Source: Kangiellaceae bacterium (GTDB taxonomy: Bacteria; Pseudomonadota; Gammaproteobacteria; Enterobacterales; Kangiellaceae). Taken from it: a DNA stretch of 13,832 nucleotides. This document shows, in pieces, positions 1-6,968 of this stretch. A program made the position numbers and the translations under genes. Each line of letters begins with the position of its first letter. Positions within the stretch are counted from its first letter, which is position 1. Location: NCBI GenBank assembly GCA_030590405.1, contig JAUUYO010000066.1, positions 1 to 13,832 on the forward strand, in the 5' to 3' direction. The notes beneath the pieces were generated by a model. The model did no database searches, was not told the DNA's origin, and saw only the letters and a list, made by a program, of their open reading frames with translations.

Positions 1-1104
1 AAGGGATTGTTCATTTTTCGTATTAGCAATAAAAATAACATTTTTTGTTTTTATCGCTTGTTCCAGAGCAGATTTTTCTAAGGATTGATTTTCACGTCTG
101 AATTTTTCTGAGACATTGTTCGATGGATAATTTGCTTTAGCTTCCAGCTCTTCAGTATCGCTAATTAAATACACAGCGCCTGAGGTTGCACCGGTTTGTT
201 CGTGCATTGTTTGTAAAACAACTTCTAGTGCGGCATCCTTATTGGATAGCGAAGCAAGAATCTCTCCAGTAGAGTTCAGTTTTGCCAAGTCTGCCATTTT
301 TTTCTTAATGGTTGCTCGCATCTGATCAAAATTGTCTGCCAGAACACCAATTTCATCATTCGTTCTAACGGAAACTTGATCGTTATAGTTTCCATCAGCG
401 ATAGTTCCAGCTGCGGATTTCAATAAATCCAGAGGTAAAGTAATTGTGTAGGCGACTTTTTTAGTAAAGAAGACCCCCAACAACATCGTTATCAGAACAG
501 TCCCTGATAATATCGTCAAGGTAATTTGTAAAGATGCCTGGGATGTCAGAGCTGCTTTAGCCAGCGATTTATGCATTGATTGGGTAGAAAGACCGTAGCG
601 AATTACTCCCAATATTTCCTCATCAACAATAACGGGTGACGCAAACTCATAAGTTTCGCCTCCTTTGAGCGAAAATATCTTAAAATCCTGTTTGCGTAGT
701 TGAGCTGACCAATTACTGGCCTGGTCATTTAACGTCTCGCCCAAAATGCGGTCATCAGCAAGATTGTTAGCCGTCGCGTAAACCCAGGGTCGTTTGTCAA
801 CATCCATAAATACGCCATAGGATATATCAACATCATCTCTAACGGTACTGGAAACCAACTCTTGAACCGCGCTAAAGGCATTATCTTCTACCATCCCCTT
901 AAGCGCCTGGCTATTATTGTTGGTCAGGGTTTTACCTTTAGCAATCAATGCATTACGAATATTTTCTTCCGATTTCCTTAAGTTAACCTTAGAATCAGTC
1001 GTATTTATATAGGTCACGATCAATAGCACTAAAACAAAGCTGATAATAAAAATAACACTAACTGACTGGATCAGCTTTGCTTTAATGCTTTTAAATTTCA
1101 ACAC
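1..1104 (-). CDS. Membrane-bound sensor protein, Cache-like/HAMP/GAF, C-terminal output domain cut off by window edge
   Basis: Partial gene read leftward; about 367 codons are visible and the reading frame is still open at base 1. Numbering from a TTG at 1101, I see a short cytoplasmic basic N-terminus, a first membrane segment (about residues 12-31), a periplasmic region (about 40-185), a second membrane segment (about 190-212), a HAMP linker (about 213-268, with the characteristic DEIGVL stretch near 249-254) and the beginning of a GAF domain (from about 285). The region around residues 95-172 (YGVFMDVD ... EEILGVIRYGL) resembles a single Cache ligand-binding domain. The missing C-terminus should be an output domain: histidine kinase, GGDEF/EAL or PP2C phosphatase are all possible. 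An in-frame TAG upstream limits the start to GTG at 1104 or TTG at 1101; the AGGA in the leader is 4 nt from GTG and 7 nt from TTG, favouring TTG. It is divergent from the two binding-protein genes, suggesting it senses the same ligand (inference). Confidence 0.8.
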   Translation of the reverse strand, partial: MLKFKSIKAKLIQSVSVIFIISFVLVLLIVTYINTTDSKVNLRKSEENIRNALIAKGKTLTNNNSQALKGMVEDNAFSAVQELVSSTVRDDVDISYGVFMDVDKRPWVYATANNLADDRILGETLNDQASNWSAQLRKQDFKIFSLKGGETYEFASPVIVDEEILGVIRYGLSTQSMHKSLAKAALTSQASLQITLTILSGTVLITMLLGVFFTKKVAYTITLPLDLLKSAAGTIADGNYNDQVSVRTNDEIGVLADNFDQMRATIKKKMADLAKLNSTGEILASLSNKDAALEVVLQTMHEQTGATSGAVYLISDTEELEAKANYPSNNVSEKFRRENQSLEKSALEQAIKTKNVIFIANTKNEQSL

Positions 1105-1403
1105 CGCTTCCTGTATTTTAGCCTGCTAAATCGAGAAATATTAATCTTTCAATCGAGCACCAAACAATTAAGTTATTGATTAAAAAGGAAAACTAATAGA
1201 TATACCAAGTATGTATACTCTTTTATCAGTGTAGTAAATATTTGAGTGATTTGTTGATAAAAAGTAAAAAAACTGGTCACTACTGCTAAACTACTATTGA
1301 GAGTCTAATAGCTTCTAATTCTTTCGTGCGAGTAAAATGATGTGAAATCATCCTGAGTTCATTCAACTACTATACGGCCAGGATCTGTTTTATTCTGGTT
1401 AGA

Positions 1404-1409
1404 TATAAT
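1404..1409 (+). promoter_or_regulatory. Candidate -10 hexamer for the binding-protein gene pair
   Basis: A perfect TATAAT lies 42 nt before the preferred ATG at 1451, a plausible distance for a sigma-70 type promoter. No good -35 hexamer is seen 16-18 nt upstream (the bases there read about ggatct), so the site would need an activator or extended contacts. AT-rich DNA yields such hexamers by chance, hence the low confidence. Confidence 0.3.
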
Positions 1410-1440
1410 AAACCTTGATTAAAATCATTTTTTTTATAGT

Positions 1441-1444
1441 AAGG
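1441..1444 (+). promoter_or_regulatory. Ribosome binding site deciding the start at 1451
   Basis: AAGG sits 6 nt before the ATG at 1451. The longer in-frame alternative begins with a TTG at 1415 that has no Shine-Dalgarno match and would put twelve extra residues ahead of an already complete signal peptide. This supports the shorter start. Confidence 0.55.
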
Positions 1445-1450
1445 TTATTC

Positions 1451-2143
1451 ATGACGATAAAAAGCATAGCATTATATATGTTTGGTATGATATTTCCCTT
1501 ATCCGCTTCAGCGGAATCGTTATATGTATTCATTCCTACAGAAGTCCGAGCAAATGTCATGCAGGATAAAATTGGCGCTTTTTGCCTAGACGTTGATGTA
1601 ACGGTGTTTGGTCGTGCAAAAGATTTCCATAAACAGATGAAAATATCGCCTCCTAACGCTATTTTATCTTTAATGCCTGTTATCAATTACAACGAAACTT
1701 ATAGCGCAACACTAAATGGCAGTAAAAACGGCTCAATTTCAGAAGATTATGTTTTAGTTTCAATCGATAAGGCTCTTGATTTAGCGGCTATCACGGGGAA
1801 GAGGATCGGCGCGATAGACCTGTTAGGCCGAAAACCTATGAGTGATTTTATTTCCAAACTATTCAATACAAAAGTTAAGTTAAAACGTGTCACTAAAGTT
1901 GAAGATTTATTAGCATTAATCACTTTTGGCTCTGTTGATGGTATTTTTATTGCTGAATCGTTATTTGAACAATTAAGATTAAAATCTAACCTTAATTTAA
2001 TTTCTACCAGACTCAACATAAAACTCGGACTTGCATCTGCGGCTATTAGCGGTTCAACTGACCGAAAAATGACTGAATGTATAGCGGCATTTGATACGGA
2101 ACTCAATACAACGCTGGGAGTGGATAAATGGTATATGCTATAA
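1451..2143 (+). CDS. Small secreted solute-binding-like protein (type 2 periplasmic-binding / PhnD-like fold)
   Basis: 230 residues from the ATG at 1451. The first 21 residues form a signal peptide (MTIK, hydrophobic core, then SASA before ES), so the mature protein is probably periplasmic. The stretch ITGKRIGAIDLLGRKPMSDF and the later SVDGIFIAESLFEQL resemble the hinge and second-lobe segments of type 2 solute-binding proteins of the PhnD or transporter-substrate kind; this is recognition by pattern and is not strong. Two cysteines in the mature chain (in FCLD and TECI) could form a disulfide. The gene overlaps the next one by 16 nt, implying translational coupling. No permease or ATPase gene is nearby, so a role as ligand receptor for the divergent sensor, rather than in ABC transport, is possible (inference). 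Substrate unknown. Confidence 0.72.
   Translation: MTIKSIALYMFGMIFPLSASAESLYVFIPTEVRANVMQDKIGAFCLDVDVTVFGRAKDFHKQMKISPPNAILSLMPVINYNETYSATLNGSKNGSISEDYVLVSIDKALDLAAITGKRIGAIDLLGRKPMSDFISKLFNTKVKLKRVTKVEDLLALITFGSVDGIFIAESLFEQLRLKSNLNLISTRLNIKLGLASAAISGSTDRKMTECIAAFDTELNTTLGVDKWYML
2116..2120 (+). promoter_or_regulatory. Ribosome binding site inside the upstream gene
   Basis: GGGAG lies 7 nt before the ATG at 2128, within the 3' end of the preceding gene. It fixes the start of the second binding-protein gene and the 16-nt overlap between the two. Confidence 0.55.
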
Positions 2144-3096
2144 AGCAATTGCTCAGATTTAGCTTACCTTTATTTTTACTGTGTTTACCAATTCAGTCAG
2201 CATTTGCTGGTGACGCATTAATTATTCGAGGGAAATCAGAAAATTTTGACGAAGTGGTGCGAGGTATTTACGATGATGTTGAAGGGGAGGTTTTACTACA
2301 TGAGTTGATAGTTAAAACGGGGGCATCCGTTAAACAAATTGAAAAACGCTTCGGGGAATTGAAGCCAGATTTAGTCATTCTTATAGGCAATAAAGCTGTA
2401 AATTTATATATTCAATTTCAATTGAAAAATTCTGAGATGAAATTTCCACCAGCAATTGCAGTAGCTGCATTATTTATTGATCAGTTTGCTAAAAAACTTA
2501 AAAATGCTACGGCAATTCGTTATGAAATCCCTGCGGTTACCAGTGCTGTCACTATGCGAACAGTGTTAGATAGGCCCGTTAAAAAACTCGGCGTAATATA
2601 TCGTGAATGGATGGATGATATTTTTAAAGAAAACAGGCGTTACTGTCAATCTGAAGGTATTGAACTGATTGGCATCAAACTTCCAAATAAATCAGGTAAT
2701 ATGGAGATTCGTATTAAAAGAGCTTTAAACAGGCTAAACAAAAAAGTTGATGCGCTATGGATAATCAATGACAATAGCCTGTTAACGAGCAAGTCAATCG
2801 CTGAGGCATGGTTGCCACTGCGAAAACAATCTAAAATCCCAGCAATTGTTGGAATAAAACTATTTATGACCCGATTTCCTCTTGGATCGTTTGCCATCGT
2901 CCCTGATGATTATGCTTTGGGGGCACAAACGGCAGGTATGATATTTGAAATAATGGAAAATGATTGGTTACTGGAAGGTATTGGAATTCAACATCCCTTA
3001 TCAACCAGGAAATATATAAACACTAAAACGTTAGATAAGAAAGAGATCTCCTATCAATCAGTTAAACTACTTCAGTTTGATGATGTTATTAAATAA
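2128..3096 (+). CDS. Periplasmic ABC_sub_bind (TrpX-like) solute-binding protein without cognate transporter
   Basis: 322 residues with a clear signal peptide (about residues 1-27, ending SAFA before GDAL) and no lipobox, so probably a soluble periplasmic protein. The remainder resembles the ABC_sub_bind family: an early lobe that ends in DLVILIGNKAV, the PPAIAVAALF segment, a second-lobe start RPVKKLGVIYREWM, then VDALWIINDNSLLTS, KIPAIVGIKLF and the late FAIVPDDYALGAQTAGMI segment. Length fits the family (about 300-330). The family includes binding proteins of ABC importers, but many members occur as orphans beside sensor kinases, GGDEF proteins and TonB receptors, as here. It is translationally coupled to the smaller binding protein upstream and converges on the receptor gene. 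Likely role: capture of a small molecule, perhaps an amino acid or aromatic compound, for sensing or uptake; the ligand cannot be deduced. Confidence 0.8.
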   Translation: MVYAIKQLLRFSLPLFLLCLPIQSAFAGDALIIRGKSENFDEVVRGIYDDVEGEVLLHELIVKTGASVKQIEKRFGELKPDLVILIGNKAVNLYIQFQLKNSEMKFPPAIAVAALFIDQFAKKLKNATAIRYEIPAVTSAVTMRTVLDRPVKKLGVIYREWMDDIFKENRRYCQSEGIELIGIKLPNKSGNMEIRIKRALNRLNKKVDALWIINDNSLLTSKSIAEAWLPLRKQSKIPAIVGIKLFMTRFPLGSFAIVPDDYALGAQTAGMIFEIMENDWLLEGIGIQHPLSTRKYINTKTLDKKEISYQSVKLLQFDDVIK

Positions 3097-3169
3097 GAAA
3101 ACAAAAAGCTAAATAAACGTTCGCAACGGGTATCGACACTTTTCACCATCCACTATTAACAGAGACTCT

Positions 3170-5437
3170 TTAAAACTTCAAATTAACCCCCAATTGAATC
3201 GCCCTGGGATCTTGTGGAGATGCAGCAAACCCCTGAAGTTGTTCAATACTGGCGTTATAGTGTTTTTTATCTAACAGGTTAGTCACTCTGGCAAAATAGG
3301 TGACAGACATCGAGCTGTTTAACTGATGCTCATATTTAGCGTATAAATTAATTTTTGTAAATCCAGGACTAAATAAATTTTTACCATTATTATCAATTCG
3401 TTGATGGAGAGTATCTGAACGCCTGATGCCACTAATAAATAACGACCAATCGCCAGCATCAACCTCTACACCTGCTTTGTATGTGTCTTCGGCAGAATAA
3501 GTTAATGGGTTGGTGGCGTTTAATTCTCCACCTGAATATGTGTAAGCGATATAACTGACAATTTGTGTATCACCAAAACTCCCCAGGTGGTCAAATTTAA
3601 TCGTTCCACCATTGGTGTCAGTTGTACCGATATTGACAGGAATTTCTGCAACCAAAACCGGAATACCTTGAAAAGTGCCATCAAACAATCCCGGCTCTGG
3701 AGCAAAAAATAAAACAGGCGAAATCTGTTTTTCCAGAGAGTTATCGTAATAGTCAAAGTTTAAGCGCAAATTGTCTGAGATATCCCAAGTAATATTGATT
3801 TCTCTTGATGTTAACTCTTCAGGCTCCAAGTCTGGGTTTGGAAGGTGCCAAAAACCACCGACCAGCCCGGTAATGTTGTCATCAATGTCCGTTGTTGGAG
3901 TGAATGCGCCAAAATGTTGTAATGAAACATACGGCGATGGCGCCAGAAAACCTTCGTTGTATAATAGTTTAAACGTCCAGTCTTCGAAGGGCTTATAAAC
4001 CCCTGCAACTCTCGGATTAACCGTAGAGCCATAACGAGTATTAAAATCGTAACGAACACCTGCTGTAATAGAAAAGGATTCTGTCAGGGTTGATTGCCAC
4101 TGAAAATAACTGGCATAATTTTCATACTTTACTTCAAAAAACACTTGCGGAACGCTTAAATCATTGCCGTTCACGTCAACTATATCAGTACCAACATAAA
4201 ACAGACCTTGAAGCTCTGCGGGTGTGTTTGTATCAAATTTAAAGGGTAAGTCACTTGTTTTGGGTAAAGATGTGATACTTTCTAATGTTAACCCTAAAGT
4301 CAGTTGATTGTTTTGATCTTTTACATAGGTGACTTGCTCTTCAAATTTGCTTGTTTCGCCTTTTCCATACTTATAACCCGGATTATAGGAGCTAAAAGAA
4401 TTTTTAAAATTTGATTCTGGTAACAGTTCGTAAATGGAATGTGATACAGATGTTTGCAGGTTTAATTTGTTGTCACGAGATTTATAAGTATGATTCAGGT
4501 ATATATTTTGAACTTTGGTTGCTATAACAGCATCTTTAACATATAAATTTAGCTCAGGCCTTAAACCTGTTGAAGCACTGTGCGATTCAAAGGTTTCCAC
4601 AAAACCAAAATCAGCCTGATCCAAATGTCCGGTAAGGTGGATAAAATGAGATTTTGTTGGAGTGGCATAGGGTTCTATTGGTACGGTTAAGGTCACATCC
4701 GGCGGAGCAAACGCCGACACTTGTACAAGTCCAAGTTGCGAGTATTCATTATTAAACCACGCAAATTCATCAGGATATTCCTCTGCCAGATTCGGGCCGT
4801 CTGTCTGATAAAACTGGGCAGTTAACATCAAGCTCAGATCATCGCCTTTATAACGACTATTGATTGATAGGTCACGAGTTCCCCAATTACCTCCTGACAC
4901 GTGCAGTTGAGTTGAGCTATCGGCGCTAACATTTTTAGTGATAATATTAATGATACCACTTAATGCATCCGCACCGTACAAGGCAGATGCTGGCCCCAGA
5001 ATAACCTCAACTCGCTCTGCATCGCTCAAGTTAAAGTTTGTCGCAATGACTTGTGGTGACCCCGTTGGTGAGTTGATCCGGTAGCCATCCATTAATACCA
5101 CAACTTTATCGTTACCAGAAATCCCCCTGAAGGAATAAAAGTTATTAAATTCAGCCGTTGCTTTACGTTGGATTTCGATTTCTGGAATATCGTCTAATAG
5201 TTGCTCGAGATGCCTGTAACCTCTATTAGCAATCTGCTGTTTACTAATAACATAAATGGTTGCAGGCGCATCAGAAGCTCTTTGAGCCGATTTTGAAGCA
5301 GTTACTACCTCAAGATCGAGTAGTTCCTCTAGCGAGATGGAATCTAAAAAACTTTCATCCTCAGGGTTGGCGGTAGCAAGCTCCGGTAAAACTAACAATA
5401 CCACTGGTAATAGCTTGAAGAACGTATATATTCTCAT
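3170..5437 (-). CDS. TonB-dependent outer-membrane receptor
   Basis: 755 residues, a full-length TonB-dependent receptor that should import a scarce ligand across the outer membrane using TonB-ExbB-ExbD energy. The signal peptide spans about residues 1-23 (LATA before NPED). A TonB-box-like stretch, LEVVTASK, lies at about 42-49. The plug domain runs about 50-168, with the conserved FRGISGNDKVVVLMDGYRIN at about 103-122 and ERVEVILGPASALYGADALS at about 141-160, followed by GIINIIT. The rest is a beta-barrel with many alternating aromatic segments, ending in the outer-membrane signature LGVNLKF with a terminal phenylalanine. Start ATG has an AGGAGG 7 nt upstream. Plug and length resemble the FepA/CirA class, but ligand prediction from this is unsafe; no Fur box or cobalamin riboswitch was recognised upstream. 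Convergent with the orphan binding-protein genes, 73 nt away, with no strong terminator between them. Confidence 0.93.
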   Translation of the reverse strand: MRIYTFFKLLPVVLLVLPELATANPEDESFLDSISLEELLDLEVVTASKSAQRASDAPATIYVISKQQIANRGYRHLEQLLDDIPEIEIQRKATAEFNNFYSFRGISGNDKVVVLMDGYRINSPTGSPQVIATNFNLSDAERVEVILGPASALYGADALSGIINIITKNVSADSSTQLHVSGGNWGTRDLSINSRYKGDDLSLMLTAQFYQTDGPNLAEEYPDEFAWFNNEYSQLGLVQVSAFAPPDVTLTVPIEPYATPTKSHFIHLTGHLDQADFGFVETFESHSASTGLRPELNLYVKDAVIATKVQNIYLNHTYKSRDNKLNLQTSVSHSIYELLPESNFKNSFSSYNPGYKYGKGETSKFEEQVTYVKDQNNQLTLGLTLESITSLPKTSDLPFKFDTNTPAELQGLFYVGTDIVDVNGNDLSVPQVFFEVKYENYASYFQWQSTLTESFSITAGVRYDFNTRYGSTVNPRVAGVYKPFEDWTFKLLYNEGFLAPSPYVSLQHFGAFTPTTDIDDNITGLVGGFWHLPNPDLEPEELTSREINITWDISDNLRLNFDYYDNSLEKQISPVLFFAPEPGLFDGTFQGIPVLVAEIPVNIGTTDTNGGTIKFDHLGSFGDTQIVSYIAYTYSGGELNATNPLTYSAEDTYKAGVEVDAGDWSLFISGIRRSDTLHQRIDNNGKNLFSPGFTKINLYAKYEHQLNSSMSVTYFARVTNLLDKKHYNASIEQLQGFAASPQDPRAIQLGVNLKF

Positions 5438-5444
5438 TGGGGTT

Positions 5445-5450
5445 CCTCCT
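5445..5450 (-). promoter_or_regulatory. Strong Shine-Dalgarno sequence of the TonB-dependent receptor gene
   Basis: A full AGGAGG, the strongest ribosome binding site in the window, lies 7 nt before the ATG at 5437. It fixes the receptor start and suggests high translation once the transcript is made. Confidence 0.85.
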
Positions 5451-5471
5451 TAACCTTAATGTCAAAGGTCA
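5451..5471 (-). promoter_or_regulatory. Hairpin immediately upstream of the receptor Shine-Dalgarno sequence
   Basis: Read on the minus strand, TGACCTT and AAGGTTA form a 7-bp stem (one G-U pair) around a 7-nt loop, TGACATT, and the stem ends at the base next to AGGAGG. It could protect the messenger 5' region or modulate ribosome access. No aptamer of a known riboswitch class was recognised above it. Confidence 0.4.
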
Positions 5472-5532
5472 GCGAGCCCTGGTTAAAAATCGTGATAATT
5501 TACTGCCGAGCTTTAAGGGCCAGAAACTTAAT

Positions 5533-5560
5533 AGCCTTGCGATAAAGGCTCTATAAAGAG
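5533..5560 (-). repeat. Two adjacent short inverted repeats in the receptor leader
   Basis: AGCCTT-gcgata-AAGGCT at 5533-5550 (6-bp stem, 6-nt loop) is followed with a 2-nt overlap by CTCT-ataa-AGAG at 5549-5560. They lie about 100 nt ahead of the receptor start. They may be transcript secondary structure or regulator sites; there is no following T-run on the minus strand to make them an intrinsic terminator. Confidence 0.35.
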
Positions 5561-5592
5561 CGTCATATTTTATAACCATAATAAACTTAAGG

Positions 5593-5640
5593 TTTATCAA
5601 TAGTTGGATAATTTTATCTGAATAGCTGGATAGCTTTATC
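5593..5640. repeat. Direct repeats with about 22-nt period in the receptor control region
   Basis: On the plus strand TTTATC occurs at 5593, 5613 and 5635, AATAG at 5599 and 5621, and TGGATA at 5605 and 5627. The unit is therefore TTTATC-(tg)-AATAG-n-TGGATA-nn, repeated about two and a half times with a 22-nt period (20 nt at the first TTTATC step). A period of two DNA helical turns in front of a receptor gene is the arrangement expected for cooperative regulator binding on one DNA face (inference). Confidence 0.6.
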
Positions 5641-5669
5641 TGGACCGAGCCTTGCCACATCATCCAGTT

Positions 5670-5700
5670 CGGAGGACAAGCCAGATCGGAGAACAAGCCA
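5670..5700. repeat. Pair of 14-nt direct repeats
   Basis: CGGAGGACAAGCCA at 5670-5683 and CGGAGAACAAGCCA at 5687-5700 match at 13 of 14 positions, with starts 17 nt apart. Noticeably more GC-rich than the surroundings. Possible operator pair or remnant of a short tandem duplication. Confidence 0.55.
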
Positions 5701-5894
5701 CCCGAAATTTAAGCTATGCGGTTAAAAGATAAACGTTAGTTTGAGTTTAGACCGATATTTATTAGCTTTCCAAGTTATTTTGGTAAATTAATAAATAGGC
5801 CAAAGCCAAGGCAAGCATTATAAAAATAGTCTACCAAATTTGATAAAACAAGCTTATTTTAGTATTTTTTTGAACTGTCATCCAGACTTTCACA

Positions 5895-6968
5895 TCAACC
5901 AGATTTACGCATCAACCAATAGGCAAAACCAGCAAATACCACTAGCGGAATAAATGCTCCAACAAAAGGGGAAACCCCATAAATCAGACTAATTGGTCCG
6001 AAGGATTGCTTAGCCAGATGAAAGCCAAAACCAAGCATCACTCCAGTCAATACCCTCGCCCCCATGGAAACATCTCGCATTGGACCAAACACAAAACTGG
6101 CAGCCAGCAGCATCATGATCGCAATAGATAAAGGCAAAAATAGCTTCTGCCATATAACCAGCTCCACTTCCTTTGAGTCCAGGGTATTGTTTGATAGATA
6201 TTGCTGATATTTAAGCAATCCCTTAATGTTCAGCGTTTCTGGCTGTAAAGTTAGCGTTTCAATATTGTCTTCATCAAGCGGATTTTGCCACTTGATTTTA
6301 TCAGTCAGGATTTTATCGATTTTATCGCTATGAAAAAACTCCTCTGTCACCTCAAAAAGAAACCAGGCTCCTTCGATTATTTTGGCATTTTTGGCTTCGG
6401 TTAGTTTGGTCAGTCGATAGTCTTTGTCTAACTCAAATATCGAGACACTATGCATTTCACCGCTTTTATGAATGCTGGCAATATGAATAATCTGATTGTC
6501 TCTTTTGGCCCACAAACCCGTTGCGGAGCGGGAGATCTTTCCTTCACTTAGCGCTGCCGTACGCAATTGTTGTGCGGATTTGCTCGCCACTGGGGCGACG
6601 ATTTCACTCAAGACTAACGCCGCAATCATTAGTATTAATGAAGCTTTAAGCGTCGCACCAGCTATTTTCCAGGTGGTCATACCGGCCGCACGCATCACCG
6701 TAAGTTCATTGTTAGCCGCTAACATTCCCAAACCAAATAACGAGCCGATTAACACTCCCATGGGAAAAACTTCGAGCACTTTTTGTGGTAACATTAAGGC
6801 TACAAATAACAACGCATCGGCCATTTCATAACTGCCTTTGCCAATCGATTTTGATTCATCTAAAAAACTAAACATGGCTCGCAAAATGATCAATAAAAAC
6901 AAAATCAACAAGCTGGCCGAAATAACATGCCTGGCGATATAGCGTTCTAGTCGATTAATCATTGGCAT
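5895..6968 (-). CDS. lptG: Lipopolysaccharide export permease LptG
   Basis: 357 residues, close to the usual 360 of LptG. With LptF and the ATPase LptB it forms the inner-membrane LptB2FG complex that extracts lipopolysaccharide and passes it to LptC, then LptA and LptD. Visible layout: N-terminal membrane segments at about residues 15-33, 55-85 and 105-125, a periplasmic beta-jellyroll domain at about 130-265, then three C-terminal membrane segments ending WLMRKSG. Diagnostic stretches include VFPMGVLIGSLFGLGMLAANNELTVMRAAG (about 68-96, described here only by its family resemblance), the GLWAKRDN segment and, near the end, FGPMRDVSMGARVLTG and FGPISLIYGVSPF. The gene overlaps the end of lptF by 14 nt, implying coupled translation. 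Two starts are possible, ATG at 6968 or ATG at 6962; an AGGG in the lptF tail is 9 nt from the second, so the protein may begin MINRLERY. Confidence 0.95.
   Translation of the reverse strand: MPMINRLERYIARHVISASLLILFLLIILRAMFSFLDESKSIGKGSYEMADALLFVALMLPQKVLEVFPMGVLIGSLFGLGMLAANNELTVMRAAGMTTWKIAGATLKASLILMIAALVLSEIVAPVASKSAQQLRTAALSEGKISRSATGLWAKRDNQIIHIASIHKSGEMHSVSIFELDKDYRLTKLTEAKNAKIIEGAWFLFEVTEEFFHSDKIDKILTDKIKWQNPLDEDNIETLTLQPETLNIKGLLKYQQYLSNNTLDSKEVELVIWQKLFLPLSIAIMMLLAASFVFGPMRDVSMGARVLTGVMLGFGFHLAKQSFGPISLIYGVSPFVGAFIPLVVFAGFAYWLMRKSG

Larger units (their letters stand above)
1105..1450. other. Divergent intergenic region between sensor gene and binding-protein genes
   Basis: AT-rich stretch of about 346 nt with no credible reading frame. 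It must carry the start signals of both the leftward sensor gene and the rightward binding-protein pair. I see a consensus -10 hexamer at 1404-1409 on the plus strand and a short inverted repeat, AGTAT-gt-ATACT, at 1208-1219 that could bind a dimeric regulator. No terminator, riboswitch or recognisable operator was found. Confidence 0.5.
5438..5894. other. Gene-free 457-nt region with repeats and hairpins upstream of the receptor gene
   Basis: No credible coding region. The left half is the leader and probable promoter of the leftward receptor gene and contains, going outward from the gene, a hairpin abutting the Shine-Dalgarno sequence (5451-5471), two adjacent small hairpins (5533-5560), 22-nt-spaced direct repeats (5593-5640) and a 14-nt direct repeat pair (5670-5700). 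The right part, about 5760-5894, is the AT-rich downstream flank of lptG; I see no convincing intrinsic terminator there. Confidence 0.6.

Noticed and set aside
1208..1219. Inverted repeat AGTAT-gt-ATACT as an operator
   Set aside because: A 5-bp half-site in very AT-rich DNA is expected by chance; I mention it in the region entry but do not call it a feature.
1415..1450. TTG start for the first binding-protein gene
   Set aside because: There is no Shine-Dalgarno sequence there, and it would add residues ahead of a complete signal peptide; the ATG at 1451 has AAGG upstream.
3097..3169. CGTT-cgc-AACG hairpin between the convergent binding-protein and receptor genes as a terminator
   Set aside because: The stem is only 4 bp and no T-tract follows on either strand.
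5438..5600. Cobalamin, cyclic-di-GMP or other known riboswitch before the receptor gene
   Set aside because: I looked for the conserved boxes of these classes on the minus strand and did not recognise them; only simple short hairpins are present.
5469..5696. 75-codon leftward reading frame in the gap upstream of the receptor gene
   Set aside because: It has no ribosome binding site and no recognisable domain, and it runs across the direct repeats and hairpins; non-coding control DNA explains the region better.
5845..5875. AAGCTT-centred palindrome with a T-run after lptG as a terminator
   Set aside because: The symmetric core has no loop and the stem is almost all A-T. The T-run lies on the plus strand, which is the wrong strand for ending lptG transcription.
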